64,000 nucleotides of DNA, taken from Pseudomonas sp. sp1636 (lineage in GTDB: Bacteria; Pseudomonadota; Gammaproteobacteria; Pseudomonadales; Pseudomonadaceae). Numbering within the stretch: the first letter of the stretch is position 1; every line of letters begins with the position of its first letter. The notes beneath the pieces were generated by a model, which was given only the letters and a program-made list of their open reading frames with translations, searched no databases and was not told the DNA's origin. Where the stretch lies: NCBI RefSeq assembly GCF_030376615.1, contig NZ_JARRAB010000004.1, positions 1 to 64,000 on the forward strand, written 5' to 3'. Of the stretch, positions 36,710 through 47,871 are shown piece by piece. The translations under genes and the position numbers were made by a program.

Positions 36710-37963
36710 TTATCCTTGCGTGCGGCACCATTGCGCCGGGTCGCTGGGGCGGCCCTGCTGGCGAATCGCGAAATACAGCGCGGGGGTGTCTTGCCCGCCG
36801 CTGGTGCCCACTGTGGCGATAGGCTCGCCAGCGTTGACTACATCGCCGGCGTCTTTGAGCAGGCTTTGGTTGTGCCCGTACAGGCTCAGGTAGCCGTGGC
36901 CATGGTCGAGAATGACCAGAAGCCCGGCGCCGCGCAACCAGTCGGCGAACACCACGCGGCCGCCATGCACGGCACGCACCTGGCTGCCGGCCGTGGCGCC
37001 GATCAGCACGCCGTCCCACTTGGTTCGCGCGTCGGCGCCGCGCGGGGTGCCGTAGCGGGCGACCAGGCGGCCGTCGACCGGCCATGGCAGCTTGCCGCGG
37101 GCCTGGGCGAAAGGCCCGCCGTAAGTGCTGCCGGCGCTGACCAATGGGCCGCTGTTGGGGCTCAGTGCTGAGCGGTTGTTGCGTTGCTGCTGTTGCTCGC
37201 GCGCCGCGATCAAGGCCCGTTGCCGCGCTTGTTCGGCTTCGCGCGCCTGGCGGGCGAGGGTGGCTTCGATGGTTTTCAACACCCGGGCCAGTTGCGCCTG
37301 CTCTTGCTGGCGGGCCTTGAACTTCTGGTCGCGGGCGGCATATTCCCGGTTCAGTTGGGCCAGGGCCAGTTGGCGCTCCTGGCGCGCCTGGGCGAGTTGT
37401 TCGGCGCGAGCGTCCAGGGTGCTTTTGTGTTCCAGCAACTGGTTCTGCTGGTTGACGATGTCCTGCTCGACGTTGGCCAGTTGACGCAAGGTTTCGTTGA
37501 ACGTGGCCAACTGCTCCATGCGCGCTTCGCTGAGGTAGTCGTAATAGGTCAGGGTGCGCGAGAATTTTTCCGGGTTCTGCTGGTTCAGCAGCAGCTTGAG
37601 GTATTCCTGACGGCCGCTCTGGTAGGCGGCGCGGGCCTGGATGCCGATCAGACGTTGTTGTTCGAGGCGCGCGTCATGGAGTTTTTTTTTCTCCTGGTTG
37701 AGGCGCTGGATTTCCCCTTCGCCGTCTTTCAGGCTTTTTTGCAGATCCTTGACCTGCTTTTCCAGCTGACCCATTTCGGTTTCGGTCTTCTGCAGCTCTT
37801 TCTGCACCCCGGATTTGTCCTGCTGCAACTTCTCCAGCAGCTTTTTCAGCTCGGCCACATCGCTGCGCGCAGCTTCCAGCTGCTTCTGGGTGTCGGCCTT
37901 CTCGTCGGCAAAGGTCGGCGACAGCAGGCAGGCGAGGAAAATCAGGGCAAGGAGGCGAAACAT
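36710..37963 (-). CDS. envC: EnvC-type murein hydrolase activator (coiled coil plus degenerate LytM/M23)
   Basis: A 417-residue periplasmic protein started at MFRLLALIFLACLLSPTFAD (ATG 37963, signal peptide); the open frame further upstream is not native. Residues about 20-250 are long coiled coils rich in Gln, Lys and Glu. The C-terminal 130 residues are a LytM domain (YGTPRGADARTKWDGVLIGA, VVFADWLRGAGLLVILDHGH, YLSLYGHN). The first and last zinc-ligand spots seem altered from HxxxD...HxH, as in EnvC/NlpD activators that do not cut peptidoglycan but activate amidases during septum splitting. ctpA follows. Confidence 0.9.
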   Translation of the reverse strand: MFRLLALIFLACLLSPTFADEKADTQKQLEAARSDVAELKKLLEKLQQDKSGVQKELQKTETEMGQLEKQVKDLQKSLKDGEGEIQRLNQEKKKLHDARLEQQRLIGIQARAAYQSGRQEYLKLLLNQQNPEKFSRTLTYYDYLSEARMEQLATFNETLRQLANVEQDIVNQQNQLLEHKSTLDARAEQLAQARQERQLALAQLNREYAARDQKFKARQQEQAQLARVLKTIEATLARQAREAEQARQRALIAAREQQQQRNNRSALSPNSGPLVSAGSTYGGPFAQARGKLPWPVDGRLVARYGTPRGADARTKWDGVLIGATAGSQVRAVHGGRVVFADWLRGAGLLVILDHGHGYLSLYGHNQSLLKDAGDVVNAGEPIATVGTSGGQDTPALYFAIRQQGRPSDPAQWCRTQG

Positions 37964-38100
37964 GGTACTGGCGACACCTGGGCGGGAGACGGACTTAGTA
38001 TGCCTAAAAATCCAGCGGCAAGCTGCAAGTCGTAAACAGCAAGGGCGCGGCATGCCAACCGGGGGATGGTTGGCATGGTCGCGCTTGCCGTTTGGGGTTT

Positions 38101-39636
38101 TTAGCTCAGCTCGATAATGCTGGTGCCGGTCATTTCCGCCGGGATCGGCAGGCCCAGCAGGGTCAGCATGGTCGGGGCCACGTCGGCCAGTACCCCGCCT
38201 TCGCGCATGCTCAGCCGGCGCTTGCCGACGTAGATGAAGGGCACCGGCTCGCAGGTGTGGGCGGTGTGCGCCTGGCCGGTGCAGACATCCTCCATTTGCT
38301 CGACGTTGCCGTGGTCGGCGGTGATCAGGGCTTCGCCGCCGACCTTGTCGAGCGCTTCGACGATGCGCCCGACGCAGTTGTCCAGACACTCCACGGCCTT
38401 GACTGCGGCGTCGAACACGCCGGTATGGCCGACCATGTCGCCGTTGGCGTAGTTGACGACGATCACGTCGTAACGCTGCTGCTCGATGGCCTCGACGATC
38501 CGGTCGGTGACTTGCGGCGCGTTCATCTCGGGTTGCAGGTCGTAGGTGGCGACGTTGGGCGACGGGATCAGGATGCGTTCCTCGCCCGCGAACGGCTCTT
38601 CGCGCCCGCCCGAGAAGAAGAAGGTGACGTGGGCGTATTTCTCGGTCTCGGCAATGCGCAGTTGGGTCTTGCCGTGCTTGGCCAGGTATTCGCCGAGCAC
38701 ATTGGTCAGGCTGGCCGGGGCGAAGGCGCTGGGCGTCGGAATATTCGCGGCGTACTGGGTCAGCATGACGAAGCCGGCCAGTTGCGGCAGGCGCGCGCGC
38801 GGGAATTCCTGGAAGTCGGGCTCGACGAAGGCGCGGGTCAGTTCGCGGGCGCGGTCGGCGCGGAAGTTCATGAACACCACGGCGTCGCCGTCCTCGACCT
38901 TGACCGACTCGCCGAGGGTGGTGGCCTTGACGAACTCGTCGTTCTCGCCACGCGCGTAGGCGGCGTGCAAACCATCGAGCGCGCTGGCGGCGTTGAACTC
39001 GCCCTGGCCGTCGACGATCAGGTTGTAGGCCTGCTCGACGCGATCCCAGCGGTTGTCGCGATCCATGGCGAAGTAGCGGCCGACCAGGCTGGCGATGCGG
39101 CCCTTGCCGAGCTTGGCGAAGGTGCTGTCGAGCAGTTCGATGGAGGCCTGGGCGCTTCTCGGCGGGGTGTCGCGGCCGTCGAGGAAGGCATGCAGGTAGA
39201 TCTTTTCGGCGCCGCGTCGGGCGGCCAGTTCGGCCATGGCGACCAGATGATCCTGGTGGCTGTGTACGCCGCCGTCGGACAACAGGCCGAGGATGTGCAC
39301 GGCCTTGCCGGCGCCCACCGCCTGATCCACCGCGCGGGTGAGCGCCGGATTGTCGAAGAATTCGCCATCGCGGATGGCTTTGGTCACCCGGGTGAAGTCC
39401 TGGTACACCACGCGGCCGGCGCCGAGGTTCATGTGGCCGACCTCGGAGTTGCCCATCTGCCCGTCCGGCAGGCCGACGTCCATGCCTGAGCCTGAGATCA
39501 AGCTGTGCGGCTGGCTGGCGCGCAGGCGATCGTAGACCGGCGTGTGGGCGGTATGGATGGCGTTGTATTCGGTGCTGTCACTGTGGCCGAAGCCGTCGAG
39601 AATGATCAGGAGCAAAGGTTTGGGCGTGGCGCTCAT
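38101..39636 (-). CDS. gpmI: GpmI, cofactor-independent phosphoglycerate mutase
   Basis: A 511-residue alkaline-phosphatase-superfamily enzyme. The start [20 protein letters not shown] (ATG 39636) carries the first metal Asp. The catalytic Ser is S64 in [17 protein letters not shown]. The lid domain holds [11 protein letters not shown], and the metal residues recur in [12 protein letters not shown] and [11 protein letters not shown]. It interconverts 3- and 2-phosphoglycerate in glycolysis and is Mn-dependent. It is divergent from the rhodanese gene and separated from envC by 137 bp. Confidence 0.97.
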   Translation of the reverse strand: MSATPKPLLLIILDGFGHSDSTEYNAIHTAHTPVYDRLRASQPHSLISGSGMDVGLPDGQMGNSEVGHMNLGAGRVVYQDFTRVTKAIRDGEFFDNPALTRAVDQAVGAGKAVHILGLLSDGGVHSHQDHLVAMAELAARRGAEKIYLHAFLDGRDTPPRSAQASIELLDSTFAKLGKGRIASLVGRYFAMDRDNRWDRVEQAYNLIVDGQGEFNAASALDGLHAAYARGENDEFVKATTLGESVKVEDGDAVVFMNFRADRARELTRAFVEPDFQEFPRARLPQLAGFVMLTQYAANIPTPSAFAPASLTNVLGEYLAKHGKTQLRIAETEKYAHVTFFFSGGREEPFAGEERILIPSPNVATYDLQPEMNAPQVTDRIVEAIEQQRYDVIVVNYANGDMVGHTGVFDAAVKAVECLDNCVGRIVEALDKVGGEALITADHGNVEQMEDVCTGQAHTAHTCEPVPFIYVGKRRLSMREGGVLADVAPTMLTLLGLPIPAEMTGTSIIELS

Positions 39637-39776
39637 TAATCGGGCTCGCTGTGCATAAGGAACAAAAAGGCCGTGCATTTTAAGGCCAAGTGGCAGGCCC
39701 GTCACCGTTGGGCGGGGTGTGGCCGACCTGCGGGGCTGTGTATACTGCCGGGATTTTACCGTCCCGGAACCACCAC

Positions 39777-40190
39777 ATGCTTGCCAATCTGATTGATTTT
39801 GCCTCTACCCACTATGTCTTGGGCGGATTGTTCGTTGTCCTGCTGGCGCTGCTGGTCTTCACGGAGCTGCGTAAAGGCGGGCAAAGCCTGAGCAGCCGCG
39901 AGCTGACCGCCCTGATCAACAACGAGCAAGGCCTGGTGCTGGATGTGCGCGGGCAGAAGGATTTCTCTGCCGGGCATATCGTCGGCGCGCTGCATATCCC
40001 CTATGAAAAGATCACCAGCCGCATCGGCGAGCTGGAAAAGCACAAAGGCAAGACCCTGATCGTGGTCGATGCCCTGGGCCAGCACGCCGGTACGGTCAGC
40101 CGCGACCTGAAAAAAGCCGGGTTCAACGCCGCCAAGCTGTCGGGCGGGATTGCCAGCTGGCGTGGCGATAACCTGCCGCTGGTGAAGTGA
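39777..40190 (+). CDS. Membrane-anchored rhodanese-fold protein (YibN-like) without the active-site Cys
   Basis: A 137-residue protein. One N-terminal membrane helix ([19 protein letters not shown]) is followed by a cytosolic rhodanese domain: [20 protein letters not shown] (CH2A-like), then the active-site strand [14 protein letters not shown] and [15 protein letters not shown]. The loop that carries Cys in active sulfurtransferases (VVVCxxGxxS) reads VVDALGQHA, with Asp in its place, and the whole protein lacks Cys. The fold is clear but the transferase chemistry is probably lost. It lies 1 bp before grxC, in the grx-secB gene set. Confidence 0.88.
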   Translation: MLANLIDFASTHYVLGGLFVVLLALLVFTELRKGGQSLSSRELTALINNEQGLVLDVRGQKDFSAGHIVGALHIPYEKITSRIGELEKHKGKTLIVVDALGQHAGTVSRDLKKAGFNAAKLSGGIASWRGDNLPLVK

Positions 40191-40191
40191 T

Positions 40192-40446
40192 ATGTCCGCC
40201 GTCGTCATTTATTCCAGCGATTGGTGCCCCTACTGCATGCGTGCCAAGCAGTTACTGACCCAGAAGGGCGTGACCTTCGATGAAATCAAGGTCGACGGCC
40301 AGCCTGAGGTGCGCGCGGAGATGACCCGCAAGGCGCGTCAGACCTCGGTGCCGCAGATCTGGATCGGCAGCAGCCATGTTGGTGGCTGCGACGATCTGTA
40401 TGCCCTGGAGCGCGCGGGTAAGCTGGATGCGCTGCTCGAGGCTTAG
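40192..40446 (+). CDS. grxC: GrxC, glutaredoxin 3
   Basis: An 84-residue glutaredoxin with the dithiol centre in SSDWCPYCMRAK (CPYC at about residues 12-15), the GSH-binding TSVPQIWIG (cis-Pro) and GGCDDLYALERAGKLDALL. It reduces disulfides with glutathione. It starts one base after the rhodanese stop, so the two are co-transcribed. Its TAG stop is also the first base set of a dispersed repeat. Confidence 0.96.
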   Translation: MSAVVIYSSDWCPYCMRAKQLLTQKGVTFDEIKVDGQPEVRAEMTRKARQTSVPQIWIGSSHVGGCDDLYALERAGKLDALLEA

Positions 40447-40595
40447 CAGGCCGCTGAAAAACTACTGCGGGCTTCGCGCGCTATGCTGCGTTGAAATCAG
40501 CCTCAAAATGCTCATGTACAACTCGTACACTGCGCTTTTTCGGCTGATTTCGCCTTGCCTAGCCATCGCTCGCTACATTTTTCAACAGCCTGCTA
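40444..40595. repeat. Dispersed repeat, longest copy
   Basis: TAGCAGGCCGCTGAAAAACT at the left and TTTTTCAACAGCCTGCTA at the right are complementary apart from a few bases. The 115-bp core includes ATGCTCATGTACAACTCGTA, similar to the 22265 mosaic. The left end includes the grxC stop codon. Confidence 0.85.
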
Positions 40596-40638
40596 GTACT
40601 CTCCCCATCTCTCAGTACCCACGAAAGAAGGCTTTGCC

Positions 40639-41130
40639 ATGACCGAACAAGCTAGCAGCGGCGCCGCCGCCCAGGGCGAACAGAACCCGCAGTTTTCCCT
40701 GCAACGCATCTATGTCCGCGACCTGTCCTTCGAGGCGCCGAAGAGTCCGGAAATCTTCCGCAAGGAATGGACGCCGAGCGTTGCCCTGGATTTGAATACC
40801 CGGCAGAAGCCGCTGGATGGCGACTTCCATGAGGTGGTGTTGACCCTCTCGGTTACCGTGAAAAACGGCGAAGAAACCGCCTTCATCGCCGAAGTCCAGC
40901 AAGCCGGGATCTTCCTGATCAAGGGCCTGGACGCCGCTTCCATGAGCCACACCCTGGGCGCGTTCTGCCCGAACATCCTCTTCCCCTATGCGCGCGAGAC
41001 CCTGGACAGCCTGGTGGTGCGCGGTTCCTTCCCGGCCCTGATGCTGGCGCCGGTGAACTTCGACGCACTCTACGCGCAAGAACTGCAACGCATTCAGCAG
41101 CAGGCTGGCGAGGCCACTACGGCTCATTGA
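40639..41130 (+). CDS. secB: SecB, protein-export chaperone
   Basis: A 163-residue chaperone with the full family core: [53 protein letters not shown] and [15 protein letters not shown]. It is a tetramer that keeps preproteins unfolded and hands them to SecA. A repeat separates it from grxC, and a strong terminator follows. Confidence 0.97.
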   Translation: MTEQASSGAAAQGEQNPQFSLQRIYVRDLSFEAPKSPEIFRKEWTPSVALDLNTRQKPLDGDFHEVVLTLSVTVKNGEETAFIAEVQQAGIFLIKGLDAASMSHTLGAFCPNILFPYARETLDSLVVRGSFPALMLAPVNFDALYAQELQRIQQQAGEATTAH

Positions 41131-41146
41131 GCCGTCGTCGTCGGAT

Positions 41147-41174
41147 AAAAAAACGCCCTGCGGGGCGTTTTTTT
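41147..41174 (+). terminator. Terminator of secB
   Basis: AAAAAAACGCCCTGCGGGGC followed by GTTTTTTT: the stem ACGCCC/GGGCGT is flanked by seven A and seven T, so it may work in both directions, serving secB and the converging trmL. Confidence 0.93.
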
Positions 41175-41212
41175 GTACGGCAAACCTGGCGACGGTGCCG
41201 GGTGGGTTCGCG

Positions 41213-41674
41213 TCAGGGGGTGGCGAAGTCCTGCTGACGCCAGGCCTCGTAGACCGCCACGGCCACGGTATTGGACAGATTCAGGCTGCGACAGCCCGGG
41301 CGCATCGGCAAGCGCAGACGCTGCTCGGCGGGCAGGCTGTCGCGGATATCCTCGGGCAGGCCGCGGCTTTCCGGGCCGAACAGGAAGGCGTCACCGGGCC
41401 GATAGCGCACCTGGTGATAGAGCTGGGAGCCTTTGGTGGTGAAGGCGAAGACGCGCGGCTGGCCGAGGCTCTCCAGGCAGCTGGGCAGATCCGCATGGCG
41501 CTGCAGGGTGGCGTACTCGTGGTAGTCGAGACCGGCGCGGCGCAGGCGCTTGTCGTCCAGCTCGAAGCCCAGCGGCTCGATCAGGTGCAGGTGGCAGCCG
41601 CTGTTGGCGCAGAGCCTGATAATGTTGCCGGTATTCGGCGGAATTTCCGGTTGAAAGAGGATCACGTGAAACAT
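41213..41674 (-). CDS. trmL: TrmL, tRNA (cytidine/uridine-34-2'-O)-methyltransferase
   Basis: A 153-residue SPOUT methyltransferase. The start MFHVILFQPEIPPNTGNIIR (ATG 41674) carries the Asn-rich motif 1. FGPESRGLP (motif 2) and MRPGCRSLNLSNTVAVAVYE (motif 3) form the knotted SAM site. It methylates the ribose of the wobble base in tRNA-Leu isoacceptors. Its start codon overlaps the start codon of the divergent hypothetical gene in the shared tetramer CATG. Confidence 0.95.
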   Translation of the reverse strand: MFHVILFQPEIPPNTGNIIRLCANSGCHLHLIEPLGFELDDKRLRRAGLDYHEYATLQRHADLPSCLESLGQPRVFAFTTKGSQLYHQVRYRPGDAFLFGPESRGLPEDIRDSLPAEQRLRLPMRPGCRSLNLSNTVAVAVYEAWRQQDFATP

Positions 41675-42113
41675 GCGCGGCTCCAAGCCTGAAGACGGTC
41701 GGCATTCTACTCCTGATCCGGGCCCGCGGCCGCGTCCTTGGGCGCGGGTGATCGGCTCCCTGGCGTTGTTCGGTTTTCTGATCGGCTTGATGATCGGCCG
41801 TATGCTGCAGCCCGACCCGCTGCGTCTGGCCAGTGTCGAGGTGGTGGAGCAGGGCCTGCAGCTGTGGTTCAACGTCGAACCTAAGGTGCGTGTCGCGCAT
41901 ATCCAGGGTGCATTCTTCCTGCGCGTCGAGAGCCTGGGGCGCGAGCGGCAGGGGCAGTTGCGCCTGCAGGGCAAGGTCGCCAAGTGGCGAGTGCGGCGCG
42001 AGGGGCGGGAGTTGCTGCTGCGGGTGGTGGCGACCCGTCCGCTGCGCGGGCAATGGCGCGCCGAAGAGCTGGACGGGCGGTGGCGGCTGACGGTCAGCCT
42101 GGAGCACGAATAA
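41673..42113 (+). CDS. Single-pass membrane protein of unknown function
   Basis: A 146-residue protein with a Pro/Arg-rich N-terminus (PDPGPRPRPWAR), one membrane helix (VIGSLALFGFLIGLMIGRML) and a C-terminal strand-rich domain (VEVVEQGLQLWFNVEPKVRV). I do not know the family; by position it should match PA5126. The ATG at 41673 overlaps the trmL start; a GTG at 41748 is an alternative that would begin directly at the helix. Start choice is uncertain. Confidence 0.6.
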   Translation: MRGSKPEDGRHSTPDPGPRPRPWARVIGSLALFGFLIGLMIGRMLQPDPLRLASVEVVEQGLQLWFNVEPKVRVAHIQGAFFLRVESLGRERQGQLRLQGKVAKWRVRREGRELLLRVVATRPLRGQWRAEELDGRWRLTVSLEHE

Positions 42114-42338
42114 AAGTGGGGAATCCCCGGCCTGCCTGTACCAAGGTCCCCAAAACCGGGATTGCTTGGATCAATGCAGGGGCTGTGCCAGATCGCTTCG
42201 GCTGGCGGCGGCCCCCATGTTTCGGGGCCTGCAGCGGTGCTGAGGGCTGCGCTCAGGGGCGGCCTCGGGCGCGAGAATGAGCCGCCGGAGTGCATCCTGG
42301 TGCAGGGTGGTGCCGCTAGGGGGCATGCGCGCGGGCAG

Positions 42339-42361
42339 AAAAAGCGGGCTCGGGGCCCGCT
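42339..42361 (-). terminator. Terminator of ntrB-ntrC
   Basis: On the minus strand AGCGGGC CCCGA GCCCGCT is followed by TTTTCTG: a 7-bp perfect GC-rich stem plus a T-run, 43 bp after the ntrC stop. Nothing else is seen in the 290-bp gap 42114-42403. Confidence 0.82.
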
Positions 42362-42403
42362 GGGTCTGGTGCCTGTGCGGGCCCCAGCGTTTGTTGCAGC
42401 CGC

Positions 42404-43836
<1,433 letters not shown>

Positions 43837-43840
<4 letters not shown>

Positions 43841-44922
43841 GGCGGAGATGCTCCTTGTTCAAGCGGCAGGAAGATCGAGAACACGGTATGACCAGGATGG
43901 CTCTCGCACTCGATCAAGCCCTGATGCTGGCTAATGATGTTCTGAGTAATGGCCAGGCCCAGCCCGGTGCCGTCGGCACGCCCGCTGACCATGGGATAGA
44001 AGATGGTGTCCTGCAGCTCGGCGGGGATGCCGGGGCCGTTGTCGATGATTTCCAGGCGGGCCACCAGCCGGTGGCGGACATGGCCGATGGTGAACTGGCG
44101 CAGGGTGCGGGTGCGCAGGGTGATGCGGCCCAGGCGCAATTCGTTCTGCGAGCCGATCGCTTGCATGGCGTTGCGCACGATATTGAGCACGGCCTGGATC
44201 ATCTGTTCGCGATCGATCAGCACGTCGGGAATGCTCGGGTCGTAGTCGCGCACCAAAATGATGCTGCCCTGGCTTTCTGCCTCGACCAGGCTGCCGACCC
44301 GTTCCAGCACCTCGTGCACGTTGGTCATCGCCAGCGACGGCAGCTTGTTCGAGCCGAGCATGCGGTCGACCAGATTTCTCAGGCGGTCGGCTTCTTCGAT
44401 GATGACGTTGGTGTAGTCCCTGAGGCCTTCGTTCGGCAGCTCGCGGGCCAGCAATTGGGCGGCGCCGCGAATGCCGCCGAGCGGATTCTTGATCTCGTGG
44501 GCCAGGCCGCGCACCAGGATCTTGGTGGTTTCCTGCTTGGACAGCTGCGCCTCTTCCTTGGTGATGCGCAGCAAGCGGTCGCGTGGGTGTACCTCCAGCA
44601 ACAGCAGGGTCTCGCCGCGGTTGAGAATCGGCGTTACCGCGTAGTCGACGGTGAGGGTCTGGCCGGTGACGGCGGTGAGTACCGCCTCGCGTTTATTGAA
44701 CGGATGCGCCTGCTCGACGGCCTGGCGCAGGGCGCTCAGCGCCTCGGCCGATTCGGTGAACAGCTCGCTGATGAATTGTCCGTGGCTGCGTTGGCCGCTG
44801 ACGGCCAGGAGCATTTCCGCCGCCGGGTTCATGTACTCGAGGCGCAGGTCGGCGTTGAGCAGCAGGGTGGCGGTGGTCAGGTTGTCGAGCAGCAGGCGGT
44901 GCAGTGCGTCGTTGATAGTCAT
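43837..44922 (-). CDS. ntrB: NtrB (GlnL), nitrogen sensor histidine kinase
   Basis: A 361-residue cytosolic kinase/phosphatase. A PAS domain (about 10-120, LLLNADLRLEYMNPAAEMLL) is followed by the H-box VRGLAHEIKNPLGGIRGAAQ and ATPase boxes IIDNGPGIPAELQ and GTGLGLAITQNI. It has no membrane helices, as expected, because it senses nitrogen through PII. It is followed by ntrC with a 4-bp overlap. Unlike E. coli, glnA is not directly upstream: two DUF4124 genes lie between. Confidence 0.97.
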
Positions 44923-45116
44923 AGGCAGAGGCTTCCGGCAATGCAGCAGGAAAATGCAAGAAGCAAACCAAAGCGCCGAAAAGACCCGCGCAATAAGCCG
45001 TGGCGGCGACTTGGGAGCGTTTCAGTTTGGCCGCCAGGGGTGCGGGCGAACCAAAACAGGGACAGCATAGCCTGTGGTGCGGCGACGCGCACCAATATGG
45101 TGCGGTGTCTGCGCGG

Positions 45117-45731
45117 TCAGATAAAGGGCACGAAGGGGATGTCTTTCTTTTCCGCGGGCTTGTCCTTGAGTGGGCATTCCGGGCGCACGCCGTAATCGCC
45201 TTTCATGCAGGGCCTGGCCAGGCGTTTCTGCGCCAGGGAGATGCGCAGTATGTGCAGCGGTTGGCTCGGGGTGCGCTCCACGGTGCGGCCCTGAGCGTCG
45301 ACGATTTCCACGGCCAGCTGGTGAGTGCCGCGGTCGATATTCTCCAGTGGGAACACCGGGCTGCGGCCGGCTTCGCCCATCGCCTGGCCGTCCAGTAGCA
45401 GGCGAAAGCTGTGGCCGTTGTGCAGTGCCGGTTCGCTGGTGGCGGTGACGATCAGGTTGCCGGCGCTGTCGCGAATGGTCGCATCGGGCTGCGGTACCAG
45501 AATCCGCAGCATCTGGTAGCTCGGTGCCGGTGTGCTGATCGGCGCAACTGTTGGCGGCACCGGGCTGAGCTCGCTGCTCATGCCGTTGGTGGGCGCCAAT
45601 TGCAGGCGTTCGGCATTGCCCTGTCGGGGTTTGTCGGTAAAGACCCGGTTACCCTCGGCGTCTATATAGGTGTAGACCTGGGCGGCGGCCGGCAAGCAGG
45701 TCAGCAGCAGGCAAAGCAGGAGGTTGCGCAT
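45117..45731 (-). CDS. DUF4124 domain periplasmic protein (second copy)
   Basis: A 204-residue exported protein with signal peptide (LLLCLLLTCLPAAA). The DUF4124 motif QVYTYIDAEGNRVFTDKPRQ is directly at the mature N-terminus. A Pro-rich spacer is followed by a strand-rich domain (YQMLRILVPQPDATIRDSAG) with two Cys near the end. Function is unknown. It starts 3 bp after the related gene 45735-46292, so they are a tandem pair. Confidence 0.82.
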   Translation of the reverse strand: MRNLLLCLLLTCLPAAAQVYTYIDAEGNRVFTDKPRQGNAERLQLAPTNGMSSELSPVPPTVAPISTPAPSYQMLRILVPQPDATIRDSAGNLIVTATSEPALHNGHSFRLLLDGQAMGEAGRSPVFPLENIDRGTHQLAVEIVDAQGRTVERTPSQPLHILRISLAQKRLARPCMKGDYGVRPECPLKDKPAEKKDIPFVPFI

Positions 45732-45734
45732 GGT

Positions 45735-46292
45735 TCAGGAGGCCGGTTTGGGTTTGGGCTTGGGTGGTGGCGGGCGCAGCGCTGGGCTGCTGGTATTGAC
45801 CCGTTGTAGGGTGAAGACGACGCTGGCGCTCTGTTGAATCGATTGCTCGCCGCTCAGCACCTCGACCGCCAGGCTGTGTTCGCCGCGCTCGATATTGCTC
45901 AATTGCAGGCGCGGCACGCTGCTCGGTTGGCCGTAGGGCCGGCCATCCAGTAACAAGCGCAGGCGGTGACTGCTGGCCAGGCGGGGCTCCAGGTCGACGC
46001 CGACGCTGAAGGTGCCGTTGTTCGCGCGCAGGGCTTCGCTGCTGGGCAGGTCGGTCAGTTGCAGGGTTCGATAGAAGGCTTCTTGGCTGGTCTTGGGGCT
46101 GTCGCTGGTGGCGGCGCTGGGCGCCTGCATGTCCACGGTGTTGGTTGGCGGCAGTTCGACGGCTTGCGTGGCCACGCCTTCGGGCGGCTGATTGGTGAAC
46201 ACGGTATTGCCGTTGGCATCGGTGTATTTGTAGATCTGTGCGCTGGCCGGCAAGGCCAGGGTCAGCAGCAGGCAGGTGAGTATCAGGCGCAT
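45735..46292 (-). CDS. DUF4124 domain periplasmic protein (first copy)
   Basis: A 185-residue exported protein. I start it at the ATG at 46292, eight bases after GGGAGA; an ATG two codons earlier is too close to that site. The signal peptide is LILTCLLLTLALPASAQ, the DUF4124 motif is QIYKYTDANGNTVFTNQPPE, and the C-terminal part (LRLLLDGRPYGQPSS, IERGEHSLAVEVL) aligns with its neighbour. The tail is Pro/Lys-rich (PPPPKPKPKPAS). The pair probably arose by tandem duplication. Function is unknown. Confidence 0.82.
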   Translation of the reverse strand: MRLILTCLLLTLALPASAQIYKYTDANGNTVFTNQPPEGVATQAVELPPTNTVDMQAPSAATSDSPKTSQEAFYRTLQLTDLPSSEALRANNGTFSVGVDLEPRLASSHRLRLLLDGRPYGQPSSVPRLQLSNIERGEHSLAVEVLSGEQSIQQSASVVFTLQRVNTSSPALRPPPPKPKPKPAS

Positions 46293-46421
46293 GGCCATTC
46301 TCCCGATGGATGTGCTGCTAAGACTTGCACTGGCGAAGCGCGCTGGCAAGGGCGCTGATGTCGCGAACGGGACTGGTGCAACAAATCGGCGGTTCAGCCT
46401 AAGGGTGCGATGAGTCGTCAC

Positions 46422-46447
46422 AAAAAAGGCCACCCGAAGGTGGCCTC
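46422..46447 (-). terminator. Terminator of glnA
   Basis: On the minus strand AGGCCACCTTCGGGTGGCCT is followed by TTTTTG: an 8-bp stem with a TTCGG-type loop and a T-run, 18 bp after the glnA stop. Confidence 0.93.
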
Positions 46448-46464
46448 TGATCTTGCTTGCCGGT

Positions 46465-47871
46465 TTAGACGCTGTAGTACAGGTCGTATTCCAGCGGGTG
46501 AACGAAGGTGCGGACTTTGATTTCTTCTTCGCTCTTCAGTTCGAGGTAGGCGTCGATGAAGTCGTCGGAGAATACCCCGCCCTTGGTCAGGAACGCGCGG
46601 CCCTTGTCCAGCTCTTCCAGGGCTTCTTTCAGGCTGCCGCAGACTTGCGGGATCAGCTTGCCTTCTTCCGGTGGCAGGTCGTAGAGGTTCTTGTCGGCGG
46701 CATCGCCCGGGTGGATCTTGTTCTGGATGCCGTCCAGGCCGGCCATCAGCAGCGCGGCGAAGCACAGGTACGGGTTGGCGGCCGGATCCGGGAAGCGCGC
46801 CTCGATGCGGCGGGCTTTCGGGCTGGTCACATAGGGGATGCGGATCGAGGCGGAGCGGTTACGCGCCGAGTAGGCCAGCATCACCGGTGCTTCGAAGCCC
46901 GGAACCAGGCGCTTGTAGGAGTTGGTCGCCGGGTTGGTGAAGCCGTTCAGGGCCTTGCCGTGCTTGATGATGCCGCCGATGAAGTACAGGGCGGTGTCGG
47001 ACAGGCCGGCATAGCCTTCGCCGGCGAAGGTGTTCTTGCCGTCTTTGGAGATCGACATGTGTACGTGCATGCCCGAACCGTTGTCGCCATACAGCGGCTT
47101 GGGCATGAAGGTGGCGGTCTTGCCGTAGGCGTCGGCCACGTTGTGCACGCAGTATTTCAGGGTCTGAACTTCGTCAGCCTTGGCTACCAGGGTGTTGAAC
47201 TGCACGCCGATTTCGTTCTGGCCGGCAGTGGCCACTTCGTGGTGGTGCACTTCGATGACCAGGCCCATTTCTTCCATGGCATTACACATGGCAGTACGGA
47301 TTTCGTGGTCGTGGTCGAACGGCGGAACCGGGAAATAGCCGCCTTTGACGCCTGGGCGGTGGCCCTTGTTGCCACCCTCGACGTCCTGGTCGGACATCCA
47401 GGAACCCTGTTCGGAGTAGATCTTGAACATCGAGCCGGAGATGTCGGACTTGAACTTCACCTCGTCGAAGATGAAGAACTCGGGCTCCGGGCCAACGAAC
47501 ACGGTGTCGCCGATGCCGGTGGACTTGAGGTATTCCTCGGCGCGGGCGGCAATCGAGCGTGGGTCGCGATCGTAGCCTTGCATGGTGCTCGGCTCGACGA
47601 TGTTGCAGACCAGGATCAGGGTCGGCTCTTCGGTGAACGGGTCGAGCACGGCGGTGTCGTCGACCGGCATCAGGATCATGTCGGAGGCTTCGATGCCTTT
47701 CCAGCCATGAATGGAGGAGCCGTCGAACATCTTGCCGATTTCGAAGAAGTCTTCGTCCAGTGCATCACGCGCGGGCATGGTGATGTGGTGCTGCTTACCC
47801 TTGGTGTCAGTGAAGCGCAGGTCTACCCACTTCACGTCGTGTTCTTTGATCAGTTGAATCGACTTCGACAT
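46465..47871 (-). CDS. glnA: GlnA, glutamine synthetase type I
   Basis: A 468-residue enzyme. The start [20 protein letters not shown] (ATG 47871) has GGAGG five bases upstream. The metal and glutamate loops [16 protein letters not shown] and [17 protein letters not shown] and the ATP loop [10 protein letters not shown] are complete. Tyr397 in [11 protein letters not shown] is the adenylylation site, so activity is set by GlnE as in E. coli. It makes glutamine from glutamate, ammonia and ATP. Transcription should be driven by a sigma-54 promoter (47969) and NtrC sites (48058-48103). The next genes are on the same strand, but a terminator follows. Confidence 0.98.
   Translation of the reverse strand: MSKSIQLIKEHDVKWVDLRFTDTKGKQHHITMPARDALDEDFFEIGKMFDGSSIHGWKGIEASDMILMPVDDTAVLDPFTEEPTLILVCNIVEPSTMQGYDRDPRSIAARAEEYLKSTGIGDTVFVGPEPEFFIFDEVKFKSDISGSMFKIYSEQGSWMSDQDVEGGNKGHRPGVKGGYFPVPPFDHDHEIRTAMCNAMEEMGLVIEVHHHEVATAGQNEIGVQFNTLVAKADEVQTLKYCVHNVADAYGKTATFMPKPLYGDNGSGMHVHMSISKDGKNTFAGEGYAGLSDTALYFIGGIIKHGKALNGFTNPATNSYKRLVPGFEAPVMLAYSARNRSASIRIPYVTSPKARRIEARFPDPAANPYLCFAALLMAGLDGIQNKIHPGDAADKNLYDLPPEEGKLIPQVCGSLKEALEELDKGRAFLTKGGVFSDDFIDAYLELKSEEEIKVRTFVHPLEYDLYYSV

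Noticed and set aside
36710-38389. Upstream extension of envC to 38389
   Set aside because: The extra residues are the gpmI 3' end in the wrong frame; the signal peptide at 37963 marks the true start.
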